In this document: positions 1 through 7,481 of the stretch, one piece after another
Layout of the letters: the number at the start of each line of letters is the position of its first letter
Position numbering within the stretch: position 1 is the first letter of the stretch
Assembly: GCF_001595985.1 (NCBI RefSeq)
Contig: NZ_LOJJ01000018.1
Location: forward strand, 329,069-372,134
Direction: 5' to 3'
Source of the DNA: Polynucleobacter sinensis
Lineage (GTDB): Bacteria; Pseudomonadota; Gammaproteobacteria; Burkholderiales; Burkholderiaceae
DNA: 43,066 nt
Notes under the pieces: generated by a model
The model's database searches: none
Seen by the model: only the letters and a program-made list of their open reading frames with translations
Told to the model about the DNA's origin: nothing
Translations under genes and position numbers: made by a program

Positions 1-660
1 AATGCTCCAAGTACTCCAGTAGCGCCAGCGAATCCAGATGCGCCAACTACTCCGAATGTGCCAAACACCGCTCCAGGTACAACGGATGCTCCAAGTACTC
101 CAAATGCTCCAAGTACTCCAGTAGCGCCAGCGAATCTAGATGCGCCAACTACTCCGAATGTGCCAAACACCGCTCCAGGTACAACGGATGCTCCAAGTAC
201 TCCAGTAGCGCCAGCGAATCCAGATGCGCCAACTACTCCGAATGTGCCAAACACCGCTCCAGGTACAACGGATAATCTCAGCCCGCGGAATATACCTTCT
301 TCCTCGAGAGATATCTCAAAACAGATTCCTTATGACGAGTTATCAGTCTCATTAACCCGTAAGGTTGCTCCGAATGATGGTGGTCTGGTTTCTGTTTTGG
401 TGCCCAAATCAATCATGAGTAATCAACAGGAGTTTTCTTTTAAGCTTCCAAAAGAAGTGGCTAATTTAGTTGGCAAGAGCACTAATGTTCGTGCGGTAGT
501 GAGTGATGGAAGAGAATTACCTAGCTGGCTATCTTTTGATAAAGGAAATGAATCGTTTAGTGCAGCATCTTCTTCTAATCGAGCGCTTCCGATTCGCGTG
601 CTGATCAATACGGATGCAGGCACGACTGTTATGAACATCAGTGTTCGTGAGGCGCCTTAA
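1..660 (+). CDS. 3' end of a large repeat-containing, possibly surface-exposed protein
   Basis: The frame is open from base 1, so the true start lies upstream; the first GTG in the window (58) is inside the repeats and is not taken as a start. The visible part is 219 codons ending in TAA at 658-660. Residues 1-91 are low-complexity Ala/Pro/Thr/Asn repeats (APSTPVAPANPDAPTTPN type). The last about 125 residues form a compact domain ending LPSWLSFDKGNESFSA and then a beta-rich tail, which resembles the putative Ig/cadherin-like (He_PIG) modules at the C-terminus of large adhesins in Burkholderiales. The layout suggests a Pro/Thr-rich spacer carrying a terminal domain on a long exported protein. 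Function is not known and export cannot be confirmed because the N-terminus is missing. It converges on the NlpC/P60 gene with only 6 bases between the two stops. Confidence 0.75.
   Translation, partial: NAPSTPVAPANPDAPTTPNVPNTAPGTTDAPSTPNAPSTPVAPANLDAPTTPNVPNTAPGTTDAPSTPVAPANPDAPTTPNVPNTAPGTTDNLSPRNIPSSSRDISKQIPYDELSVSLTRKVAPNDGGLVSVLVPKSIMSNQQEFSFKLPKEVANLVGKSTNVRAVVSDGRELPSWLSFDKGNESFSAASSSNRALPIRVLINTDAGTTVMNISVREAP
4..273 (+). repeat. Three tandem copies of an 84-base coding repeat
   Basis: Copies lie at 4-87, 88-189 and 190-273. The unit is 84 bases (28 codons, starting APSTPVAPANPD and ending NTAPGTTD). The middle copy carries an extra 18 bases (six codons, APSTPN) and one Pro-to-Leu change; otherwise the copies are almost identical in DNA, including third positions. 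All length differences are multiples of three, so the frame is kept. The array probably continues upstream of the window. Near-identity in DNA points to recent expansion or homogenisation by recombination or slippage. Confidence 0.92.
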
Positions 661-666
661 ATAGAT

Positions 667-1194
667 TTACGGAGTTAATCTTCTTGCTTCTGTAAATCTG
701 GCTGCCCAATACGGGGTGGTGATGTACTCTAAGCGTACAGTTCCTCCGGCGCTTGGGGCATGTACAAATCTGCCCTGTCCGACATAGATGCCTGCATGAG
801 AGTATTTCTCGCCAGTGGTATTAAAAAAGACGAGGTCACCTGGTGCTGGTGGTTGATTGTCAATGCTTCGACCTTTACCGCTCATCTCTTGAATGGTGCG
901 AGGCAATTTAATATTGGCTGACTTGTTATAGACATAAGCAATTAAGCCGCTGCAATCAAATCCACCTTTTGGGTTGTTGCCCCCGTATCGATACGGTACG
1001 CCTACCAACCCTACTGCTGCAATAGAGATATCTTCAGTCCCAACGCTTGTATCTTGTTTGAATTGTGCAACTCTAGCGGCATTATTTTTTCCGCCAAAGA
1101 TGCTGCATCCCGATATTGTCAGAATACAAATAAAAATGCCGCACCCCATCAGAGTGCGGCATGAGAGGGTGGTTTTAGAGTGCGTCAGCAGCAT
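667..1194 (-). CDS. NlpC/P60-family lipoprotein, probable peptidoglycan endopeptidase
   Basis: Predicted periplasmic cysteine peptidase of the NlpC/P60 family, which cuts peptide stems of peptidoglycan. With the start at 1194 (175 residues) the N-terminus has a short n-region with K and R, a hydrophobic stretch GIFICILTI and a lipobox ISGC (Cys30), so it should be lipid-anchored. The catalytic motif is FDCSGL (Cys81), followed by PGDLVFF, SHAGIYVG (His133) and FVHAPS (His145), the usual Cys-His-His layout. The start is uncertain. The ATG at 1194 overlaps the phoH 3' end by 20 bases; the ATG at 1149 sits in the loop of the phoH terminator and would leave a signal peptide without a basic residue. 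No good Shine-Dalgarno is seen for either. A longer in-frame reading up to 1275 lies inside phoH and is unlikely. Confidence 0.85.
   Translation of the reverse strand: MLLTHSKTTLSCRTLMGCGIFICILTISGCSIFGGKNNAARVAQFKQDTSVGTEDISIAAVGLVGVPYRYGGNNPKGGFDCSGLIAYVYNKSANIKLPRTIQEMSGKGRSIDNQPPAPGDLVFFNTTGEKYSHAGIYVGQGRFVHAPSAGGTVRLEYITTPYWAARFTEARRLTP
1131..1162 (-). terminator. Rho-independent terminator of phoH
   Basis: Perfect 9-bp inverted repeat: ATGCCGCAC at 1136-1144 and GTGCGGCAT at 1154-1162 with a 9-base loop. Read on the minus strand it follows the phoH stop (1175) by 12 bases and is followed by a TTTTTATTT tract. It lies inside the signal-peptide code of the downstream NlpC/P60 gene. Confidence 0.8.
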
Positions 1195-2842
1195 GATCCG
1201 CAAGACGGGAGCGCTCACCTCGGGCAAGGGTGACATGCCCGCCATGACGCCAGCCCTTAAAACGATCCACAACATAAGTAAGCCCTGAAGAACCTTCAGT
1301 TAAATATGGTGTATCGATCTGCGCAATATTACCTAAGCAAACAATCTTGGTTCCGGGGCCGGCGCGGGTCACCAAAGTCTTCATTTGTTTTGGGGTTAAG
1401 TTTTGCGCTTCATCGATAATGACAAACTTACTCACAAAGGTTCTACCACGCATGAAGTTCATGCTCTTGACTTTGATACGTGAGCGAATGAGTTCTTGTG
1501 TCGCAGCACGACCCCATTCACCTGAATTATCTTCATTGCGATGGAGTACTTCGAGGTTATCATCAAAGGCACCCATCCACGGCTGCATTTTTTCTTCTTC
1601 GGTGCCTGGCAAGAAGCCAATATCCTCGCCAACGGGTACCGTAGCGCGGGTAATAATGATTTCGTTATAGCGCTTACTATCTAGTACTTGCTCAAGACCG
1701 GCGGCCAAAGCTAGCAAAGTTTTTCCAGTGCCAGCTTGACCTAGTAGCGTGATGAAATCCACATCAGGATTCATTAAAAGGTTCATGGCAAAGTTTTGTT
1801 CGCGATTACGCGCTGTCACGCTCCATACATTATTCTTTTGGTGTGAGAAGTCTCTCAAAGTTTGTAGAAGAGCAGTCTTGCCGTTGATCTCTTTTACTTG
1901 GGCGTAGAAGGGTGTCGAGCCATCAGGATTTTCTTGATAAACAAATTGATTGACTAACATGCTTGCTACGCTAGGGCCAGTAACCCTGTAAAACATTGTT
2001 CCCGACTTACCATCAGCCCAACTCTCCATGCCCTTGCCATGTTTTGGCCAAAAATCAGCGGGCAGAGCCATTACACCCGAGTACATCAAGTCACGATCTT
2101 CCAATACTTGATCATTGAAATAGTCTTCGGCAGGCAAACCAAGCGCACGAGCCTTGATGCGCATGTTGATATCTTTCGATACCAGCACGACCTCTTGGCC
2201 TTTACGAGTCTTTTGAAGCTCGCTAACCACTGCAAGAATCAAGTTATCACCCTTGCCTTCAGGTAGCCCTTCTGGCAGAGCTTGTGTGGTGAGTTTGGTC
2301 TGAAAGAATAGGCGGCCAGAAACATCTTGGTTGCCCAATTTATTAAGGGGAATACCTTCATCTAAAGTGCCGCTAGTCCCAGCTACTAGCTGATCAAGTG
2401 AGCGACTGACTGTTCGGGCATTACGAGCAACCTCGGTCATACCCTTTTTGTGATTGTCTAATTCTTCCAATGTGGTCATAGGTAAGAACAGGTCGTGCTC
2501 TGAGAAACGGAAAAGAGAGCTGGGGTCGTGCATGAGTACGTTGGTATCTAGGACAAACAAGCTTGGAGGCCCGGTACGAATCACGCGTTTTGGTTTTTCT
2601 GGAATAGTCGCCTTGTTGTCGTTGCGCTCACTACGTGCTGCTGGTCTGCGGTCACCCTTAATTTTTTCAAGTGCTACTTCAGCTGCCGAAAGATCTTCCT
2701 CGGCGTCCGTAGCCCAATCAGGCGCATGACTTTCCATCACAACTGCTTTTACTGGCGCGGGGCGTTTCTTCAAGTCAGGAGTGTCCTTGCTACTGATTTT
2801 GACTTGGCCGGCAATTTGAGTTGGGATTGGGGGCAATGGCAT
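1175..2842 (-). CDS. phoH: PhoH-family protein with N-terminal PIN domain (YlaK-type)
   Basis: Predicted cytoplasmic PIN-PhoH protein of 555 residues, a family thought to couple an ATPase/helicase-like domain to a PIN RNase fold; the substrate is not established. After a charged low-complexity N-terminus (about 1-95), the PIN domain starts at FVLDTNVLMHD (about 96-106) and keeps further acidic residues (EELDNHKK, SKDINMR). The PhoH domain has Walker A GQAGTGKT at about 368-375 and a DEAQ Walker B in FVIIDEAQNLTPKQM. The start is set at 2842, not 2872, because AGGAGA sits 6 bases upstream of ATG 2842, while the 2872 ATG lies in the terminator hairpin just upstream. The gene sits behind an unusual terminator-containing leader (2843-3078) and ends with its own strong terminator. 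Confidence 0.93.
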   Translation of the reverse strand: MPLPPIPTQIAGQVKISSKDTPDLKKRPAPVKAVVMESHAPDWATDAEEDLSAAEVALEKIKGDRRPAARSERNDNKATIPEKPKRVIRTGPPSLFVLDTNVLMHDPSSLFRFSEHDLFLPMTTLEELDNHKKGMTEVARNARTVSRSLDQLVAGTSGTLDEGIPLNKLGNQDVSGRLFFQTKLTTQALPEGLPEGKGDNLILAVVSELQKTRKGQEVVLVSKDINMRIKARALGLPAEDYFNDQVLEDRDLMYSGVMALPADFWPKHGKGMESWADGKSGTMFYRVTGPSVASMLVNQFVYQENPDGSTPFYAQVKEINGKTALLQTLRDFSHQKNNVWSVTARNREQNFAMNLLMNPDVDFITLLGQAGTGKTLLALAAGLEQVLDSKRYNEIIITRATVPVGEDIGFLPGTEEEKMQPWMGAFDDNLEVLHRNEDNSGEWGRAATQELIRSRIKVKSMNFMRGRTFVSKFVIIDEAQNLTPKQMKTLVTRAGPGTKIVCLGNIAQIDTPYLTEGSSGLTYVVDRFKGWRHGGHVTLARGERSRLADHAADAL

Positions 2843-2855
2843 GCAGACTCTCCTA

Positions 2856-2892
2856 AAAGAAAAAACCGTCAAGCGGATTGCATTGACGGTTT
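2856..2892 (-). terminator. Intrinsic terminator/attenuator just upstream of phoH
   Basis: Perfect 10-bp inverted repeat AAACCGTCAA (2863-2872) and TTGACGGTTT (2883-2892) with a 10-base loop. On the minus strand the 3' arm runs into TTTTTTCTTTT. The T tract ends immediately before the phoH Shine-Dalgarno (AGGAGA, 2854-2849). It could end bcp/arn transcription, or act as an attenuator that any upstream phoH transcript must pass. Confidence 0.75.
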
Positions 2893-3078
2893 ATAGCGAA
2901 ACTGGGTACAAAACAATTTGCAAAACGGCGGGGGTTGTTTGCCGAGCCTGTCTTTAAATCATCAGGCTGATGAGTCAAACGGATTGTCAGACTTTCCCGT
3001 CGTTTGCGGTGCATATAACTTCACTTTACCGCAATTTTTAGGCTTTGCAAGTACCCCCGCTCAAATTAATTGAAAAAA
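2893..3078 (-). promoter_or_regulatory. phoH leader/intergenic region with possible promoter and competing hairpins
   Basis: About 190 bases between the bcp stop and the terminator hairpin hold no gene. On the minus strand a possible promoter reads TTGCAA-16-TAAAGT (about 3050-3023). Downstream are two mutually exclusive helices, CATCAG/CTGATG and AGCCTG/CAGGCT, around 2941-2975. A 13-mer GTCAAACGGATTG (plus strand 2974-2986) is repeated with one mismatch inside the terminator hairpin (2868-2880). I match it to no riboswitch class I can recall. It may be a regulatory 5' leader or a short RNA ending at the terminator. Confidence 0.4.
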
Positions 3079-3546
3079 TTAATCAATCGCTTGAGCGGCT
3101 TTTAATACCTCAGTTACGTGGCCAGGAACTTTAAGGCCGCGCCATTCTTTTACTAGCTTGCCAGAAGAGTCAAAAAGGAAGGTGCTTCGCTCTACGCCGC
3201 GCACTTGTTTGCCATACATATTCTTCATTTTCATGACTCCAAAGAGTTGGCAAAGCACCTCTTCGGTGTCGGCAACCAGCTCAAATGGAAGCTCGAGTTT
3301 GCTACGGAAGTTGTCGTGGGATTTGAGGCTATCTCTAGATACGCCGACAATTAACGTATTGGCCTTAGTAAAGGCTTCGATGTTGTCACGAAACTCGCCT
3401 GACTCGGCAGTGCAGCCCGGGGTCATATCTTTTGGATAAAAGTAAATAACCAGTTTCTTGCCTTTGGCTGACTCAGGCGTAAAGGTCAGTCCCGATGTTG
3501 CTGGAATAGCGCACTGGGGAACGGGTTTGCCAATTTCTACTGTCAT
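3079..3546 (-). CDS. bcp: Peroxiredoxin, Bcp/PrxQ type
   Basis: Thiol peroxidase of 155 residues that reduces H2O2 and organic hydroperoxides in the cytoplasm. The family motif YPKDMTPGCTAES places the peroxidatic Cys at 45. The usual PrxQ resolving Cys five residues later is absent (Gly50 in its place). The other cysteines are Cys12 and Cys99, so it either uses an atypical resolving Cys or acts as a 1-Cys enzyme. Length is normal for the family. It follows arnD by 40 bases on the same strand and may be the last gene of the arn transcript, but a link between the two functions is not shown. ATG at 3546 has only a weak AAGAGA upstream. Confidence 0.93.
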   Translation of the reverse strand: MTVEIGKPVPQCAIPATSGLTFTPESAKGKKLVIYFYPKDMTPGCTAESGEFRDNIEAFTKANTLIVGVSRDSLKSHDNFRSKLELPFELVADTEEVLCQLFGVMKMKNMYGKQVRGVERSTFLFDSSGKLVKEWRGLKVPGHVTEVLKAAQAID

Positions 3547-3586
3547 GATGTTTTCTCTTATGAAATGGTTTTATATTGATTGCTAA

Positions 3587-4504
3587 TTAGGCCGTTTGCA
3601 GAATCAGTTCACCGCTTCGGTTAGGGATTTCACCCCAAGTGACTGGCTGTATGGCTATTTTATCGAGTTGATTAGTTGCTTTCCAGGATTGATGAAGTTC
3701 GCCCATTGTGACTAAGTCATGGCCTTGATTAAGCCAGCCAGCCAGTAATTGCTCGAAAGCCGGGAGTAACTTCTGTCCCTCCAGCTCTGCATGTAAGGTA
3801 AACACCTGGTCATTTGGATTGCTTTGGGTGATTTCGAGAAGCTTCTTCACCGACTCAAACTCATTGGCCCCATCAACCCCAATCAATTCATCGAAGGTGG
3901 GTAAAGTAGTGGGGTACTGAACATGCTTTGCTACGCCAGAGGGTAGTGCAAAACGGTAAGGCATGAGATTGGGCTGGGCTCTGCCATCAGAAGAATATTG
4001 AATGCCCCATTGATCTAGTTGCTCAAAAGCAGCTTCATTCATTTGCCAGCCAGCAGCGCCATAAGTAGCTGGTGGATGACCAAAAATTTCGATAAATCGA
4101 TCCCAGCTTTTTTGCATCTGCTGCTTGGTCCACTGGGCATCACGATTACGAACAGCATCTTGCCAAGCCACATGATCCCAAGTATGGATCCCAGTTTCAT
4201 GTCCCGCAGCATCAATTGCGCGCATTTCAGTGGCAGCTTTTTTGCCGATGTCGGGGCCTGGCAATAGAACGCCGTAAAGTAGTGTCTTAATCCCGTAGTG
4301 CTCAACAACAGAAGTGCGGCTGACCTTTTTCAAAAAGCCAGGACGAAAAACTCGCTTGAGCGCCCAGCCGGTATGGTCCGGACCGAGGCTAAACAAAAAG
4401 GTTGCTTTCAAGCCAAAGCGCTTGAGTGCGCGCGCTAGATTGGGAACGCCCTCCTTAGTGCCGCGTAAGGTATCAACGTCTACTTTGAGTGCAATTTTTG
4501 CCAT
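3587..4504 (-). CDS. arnD: 4-deoxy-4-formamido-L-arabinose-phosphoundecaprenol deformylase ArnD
   Basis: Polysaccharide-deacetylase (NodB) fold enzyme of 305 residues that removes the formyl group from undecaprenyl-phosphate-Ara4FN, giving the Ara4N donor for lipid A. It matches ArnD along its length: metal/catalytic Asp motif KVDVDTLRGTKEGVP (Asp9, Asp11), GHETGIHTWDHVAWQ with His107 and His111, and a C-terminal FTLHAELEGQ strand where ArnD has IHAEVEG. It starts 12 bases after the decarboxylase stop in the arn gene run. ArnD in E. coli works at the inner face of the inner membrane; no signal peptide is seen here, consistent with that. Confidence 0.93.
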   Translation of the reverse strand: MAKIALKVDVDTLRGTKEGVPNLARALKRFGLKATFLFSLGPDHTGWALKRVFRPGFLKKVSRTSVVEHYGIKTLLYGVLLPGPDIGKKAATEMRAIDAAGHETGIHTWDHVAWQDAVRNRDAQWTKQQMQKSWDRFIEIFGHPPATYGAAGWQMNEAAFEQLDQWGIQYSSDGRAQPNLMPYRFALPSGVAKHVQYPTTLPTFDELIGVDGANEFESVKKLLEITQSNPNDQVFTLHAELEGQKLLPAFEQLLAGWLNQGHDLVTMGELHQSWKATNQLDKIAIQPVTWGEIPNRSGELILQTA

Positions 4505-4516
4505 GAACCTCTAAGC

Positions 4517-5563
4517 TTATTCTGTGTCAACTAAGTGGCGAGCTTTTTCCACATCTTGGCGATAGGCTTCAAAAATATTCTTAAGTGCATCGCCCATAGT
4601 GGTGGTTGGTTTCCAGCCCAATTCACTCATAGTGTTATCGATTGCAGGTACACGGTTTTGAACGTCTTGATAACCTTCGCCATAGTAAGCGCCAGAAGTG
4701 GTTTCAACAATCTTCACTTCATTGGCCGTCTTGGCGTATTCAGGAATGCTGCGTGCGATCTCTAACATCTGATTGGCAAGTTCACGAACAGAGTGATTGT
4801 TCTTTGGATTACCAATGTTATAAATCTTGCCGTTAGCGACGCCATCTTTGTTATCGATAATACGCATCAATGCATCAATACCATCGTCAACATAAGTGAA
4901 GGCACGTTTCTGAGCGCCGCCATCCACTAGATTAATAGGTTCGCCGCGCACAATATGGCCTAAGAATTGAGTGACTACGCGTGAAGAACCTTCTTTTGGT
5001 GTGTAGATGCTATCCAAACCAGGGCCGATCCAGTTAAATGGGCGGAAGAGGGTAAAGCGTAACCCTTCCATGCCATAACCCCAGATAACGCGATCCATTA
5101 ACTGCTTCGAGCAAGCATAGATCCAGCGGGGCTTATTGATTGGACCGTAAACCATATTAGATTTAGCGGGATCGAATTCGCCGTCCTCACACATGCCATA
5201 GACTTCAGATGTTGATGGGAATACCAAATGCTTTTTATATTTAACGGCAGAGCGAACGATAGGCAAGTTGGCCTCAAAGTCGAGCTCAAATACTTTTAGA
5301 GGTTGCTGAACATAAGTTGCTGGCGTAGCAATCGCTACCAAGGGCAAAATCACATCGCATTTACGAATGTGATATTCAACCCATTCTTTATTGATGGTGA
5401 TATCCCCTTCAAAGAAATGCATGCGGGGATGGTTTACTAAATCACCGAGACGATCGTTTTGCATATCCATGCCGTAGACATCCCAATCGGTTGTCTCCAG
5501 AATGCGCTTTGATAGGTGGTGACCAATAAAGCCATTTACGCCAAGAATGAGTACTTTTTTCAT
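4517..5563 (-). CDS. arnA: UDP-glucuronic acid oxidative decarboxylase (ArnA C-terminal half as separate protein)
   Basis: NAD-dependent SDR-type enzyme of 348 residues that oxidises and decarboxylates UDP-glucuronate to UDP-4-keto-arabinose, the first committed step of Ara4N synthesis. The Rossmann motif is GVNGFIG (8-14). Residues equivalent to the E. coli ArnA active site are present: Ser119-Glu120 in FPSTSEVYGMC, Tyr149 and Lys153 in YACSK, and Arg304 in the YQDVQNRVPAI segment. The presence of Glu120 and that Arg marks it as the decarboxylase rather than a general NDP-sugar epimerase. In enterobacteria this is fused behind the formyltransferase; here it is an independent gene 45 bases after it. 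Confidence 0.93.
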   Translation of the reverse strand: MKKVLILGVNGFIGHHLSKRILETTDWDVYGMDMQNDRLGDLVNHPRMHFFEGDITINKEWVEYHIRKCDVILPLVAIATPATYVQQPLKVFELDFEANLPIVRSAVKYKKHLVFPSTSEVYGMCEDGEFDPAKSNMVYGPINKPRWIYACSKQLMDRVIWGYGMEGLRFTLFRPFNWIGPGLDSIYTPKEGSSRVVTQFLGHIVRGEPINLVDGGAQKRAFTYVDDGIDALMRIIDNKDGVANGKIYNIGNPKNNHSVRELANQMLEIARSIPEYAKTANEVKIVETTSGAYYGEGYQDVQNRVPAIDNTMSELGWKPTTTMGDALKNIFEAYRQDVEKARHLVDTE

Positions 5564-5608
5564 CTTTACTGCCTCGTTTTTAATCTAAAGGGTGTTGCTT
5601 TTGATTGA

Positions 5609-6478
5609 TTAGCAATCCGCCGAGAACCATTCCAGTATCAATACTGGTTTTTGGTCGCCGCAAACGCCGAATACCTGATTATCAACCACTTGGATACCTG
5701 GGGTCTGAAGATCAAGTTGCGCCGGAAATGGGCCTTCTAGGCTGGTGCGAGCCACAATCATGCGCTGGCCTTGCCAGTCGGTAAAAGCCCCGGGATAAGG
5801 GGGTGCGACACCCCTGACGAGGTTATGAACCTGCTGGGCGCTCTGATGCCACAAAATTTCCCCATCTGCGGGTTTGCGACCCCCAAAATAACTGCCTTGA
5901 GCTAGGTTATTGGGGGATCGAGGGATCTGTCCTCGAGTAAGGGCTGGTAAGGCTTTTTGTATGACCTCTACTGCCGCTTGGCTCACTTTGCTAAAAACAT
6001 CTGTAGCGGTTTCATTGGGGCCGATAGAAACTGCTGCCTGCCCAACGATATCTCCCGCATCAGGTTTAGCTTCCATGATGTGTAAAGTTGCGCCAGTTTC
6101 AGTTTCGCCATGCAGGATTGCCCAATTCACAGGAGCGCGGCCTCGATACTTTGGCAGCAGTGAGCCGTGCATATTGAGTGCAGCAATCTTGGCGCAAGCC
6201 AACAGTTCTGTTGGAATCATATGCCGATAGTAAAAAGAAAACAGATAATCGGGAGCCAGTTTTTCGATTTGCGGCACGAGATCGATTAATTGATTGGCGC
6301 TGGGTGTGATGTAAGGAATTTTTTTAGCCTCACAAAGTTTGATGACGCTGCCAAACCAAACATTTTCATTGGGATCGTCTTGATGGGTAACAACCAGGTC
6401 TACTGCAATTCCGGCATTGAGCAAGGCCTTAAGGCAATTAACGCCAACATCGTGATAAGCAAAGACGACTGCGTGCAA
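5609..6478 (-). CDS. arnA: UDP-Ara4N formyltransferase (ArnA N-terminal half as separate protein)
   Basis: N10-formyltetrahydrofolate-dependent formyltransferase of 289 residues that formylates UDP-4-amino-4-deoxy-L-arabinose. It starts AVVFAYHDVG like E. coli ArnA. The catalytic triad is in the same numbering: Asn102 and His104 in LNMHGSLLPKYRGRAPVNW and Asp140 in KPDAGDIVG. A C-terminal OB-like region follows (EILWHQSAQQVHNLVRG, then PYPGAF). The start codon is TTG at 6478, directly abutting the arnC stop (TAATTG), with only a weak purine tract (GAGAAAAAA) ahead; translation probably depends on ribosomes finishing arnC. The protein ends where the fused enzyme would begin its decarboxylase domain. 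Confidence 0.92.
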   Translation of the reverse strand: MHAVVFAYHDVGVNCLKALLNAGIAVDLVVTHQDDPNENVWFGSVIKLCEAKKIPYITPSANQLIDLVPQIEKLAPDYLFSFYYRHMIPTELLACAKIAALNMHGSLLPKYRGRAPVNWAILHGETETGATLHIMEAKPDAGDIVGQAAVSIGPNETATDVFSKVSQAAVEVIQKALPALTRGQIPRSPNNLAQGSYFGGRKPADGEILWHQSAQQVHNLVRGVAPPYPGAFTDWQGQRMIVARTSLEGPFPAQLDLQTPGIQVVDNQVFGVCGDQKPVLILEWFSADC

Positions 6479-7450
6479 TTATTTTTTCTCTAAAACGGTT
6501 TGCACAACATAGCGTGGTCGCTCTCTCACCTGCTGATAAATGCGGCCAATGTATTCGCCAAGTAGGCCTAGACCAAATAACATCACACCAATCAAGAAGA
6601 AAGTGAGAGCAAAGAGAGTGAAAACTCCCTCCACCTCGGCGCCGAGCACAAAGCGACGGATCAAGAGGTAGATAAACAAGCTGCCGGCAGCCATTGCTAG
6701 GAGCATTCCTAGAATTGAAAAGATCTGTAAAGGCATGACTGAAAAGCCAGTGACTAAATCAAAGTTCAAGCGAATGAGTTGATAGAGGCTGTATTTGGAT
6801 TCACCAGCAAAACGCTCTTCATGTTTTACGGTGATTTCAGTAGGGTTTGAGGCAAAGGTATAAGCCAATGCCGGAATAAAGGTATTGCTTTCATCGCACT
6901 GGCGTACTAGATCAACGATACGGCGGCTGTAGCCCCGCAACATGCAACCTTGATCGGTCATGGTGATGCGAGTAATTTTTTCGCGCAAATGATTCATGGC
7001 CCGTGAAGCAAATCTTCTAAAGAAGCTATCGCGACGATCAGCACGAATCGTGCCAACATAGTCATGGCCTTTAAGCAGCTCATTGGTCAAGGCATCAATT
7101 TCTTCAGGCGGATTTTGTAAGTCGGCATCAAGTGTGATGATGTATTCACCGCGGGAATATTCAAAGCCAGCCATGATGGCCATATGCTGACCAAAATTGC
7201 TATGAAAAAGTACTGCGCGGGTCACATCGGGTCGCAAATCTACTTGCTTGGCCAAGATGCCTGCAGAGCGATCTTTGCTGCCATCATTTACAAATACGAC
7301 TTCATACGAAATATTCCGTTTAACTGCTAGGGTATCAAGCGCTGGGTATAGGCGATCAAAGAGCGCCTGGAGGCCATCTTCCTCGTTATATACGGGGATG
7401 ATGATGCTCAGTTTGGGGTTGCAGGCTTGGGTGGCTAAATTCGCAGTCAT
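6479..7450 (-). CDS. arnC: Undecaprenyl-phosphate Ara4FN transferase ArnC
   Basis: Membrane-associated family-2 glycosyltransferase of 323 residues that moves formylated Ara4N from UDP to undecaprenyl phosphate. N-terminal GT2 domain: LSIIIPVYNEEDGLQAL, FVNDGSKDRS, and the metal-binding LDADLQNPPEEI. Two strong membrane segments lie at the C-terminus (from about LQIFSILGMLLAM and from FALTFFLIGVMLF), followed by LLGEYIGRIYQQVRERPRYV, typical of ArnC/GtrB-type enzymes. It lies between arnB (31-base gap) and the formyltransferase (zero gap). Other polyprenyl-phosphate GT2 enzymes look similar; the assignment as ArnC rests largely on its neighbours. Confidence 0.9.
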   Translation of the reverse strand: MTANLATQACNPKLSIIIPVYNEEDGLQALFDRLYPALDTLAVKRNISYEVVFVNDGSKDRSAGILAKQVDLRPDVTRAVLFHSNFGQHMAIMAGFEYSRGEYIITLDADLQNPPEEIDALTNELLKGHDYVGTIRADRRDSFFRRFASRAMNHLREKITRITMTDQGCMLRGYSRRIVDLVRQCDESNTFIPALAYTFASNPTEITVKHEERFAGESKYSLYQLIRLNFDLVTGFSVMPLQIFSILGMLLAMAAGSLFIYLLIRRFVLGAEVEGVFTLFALTFFLIGVMLFGLGLLGEYIGRIYQQVRERPRYVVQTVLEKK

Positions 7451-7481
7451 GCCGCAATTTTGCCTGATTCCGTATACAAGG

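Noticed and set aside
58..60. GTG as start codon of the first gene
   Set aside because: The frame is open to base 1 with the same repeat pattern, so the gene begins upstream of the window.
663..699. AGATTTAC/GTAAATCT inverted repeat at the first convergent junction
   Set aside because: Eight-bp A/T-rich arms with a 21-base loop; too weak to call a terminator.
2843..2872. Upstream ATG (2872) for phoH
   Set aside because: It lies within the terminator hairpin and lacks an SD, while ATG 2842 has AGGAGA at the right distance.
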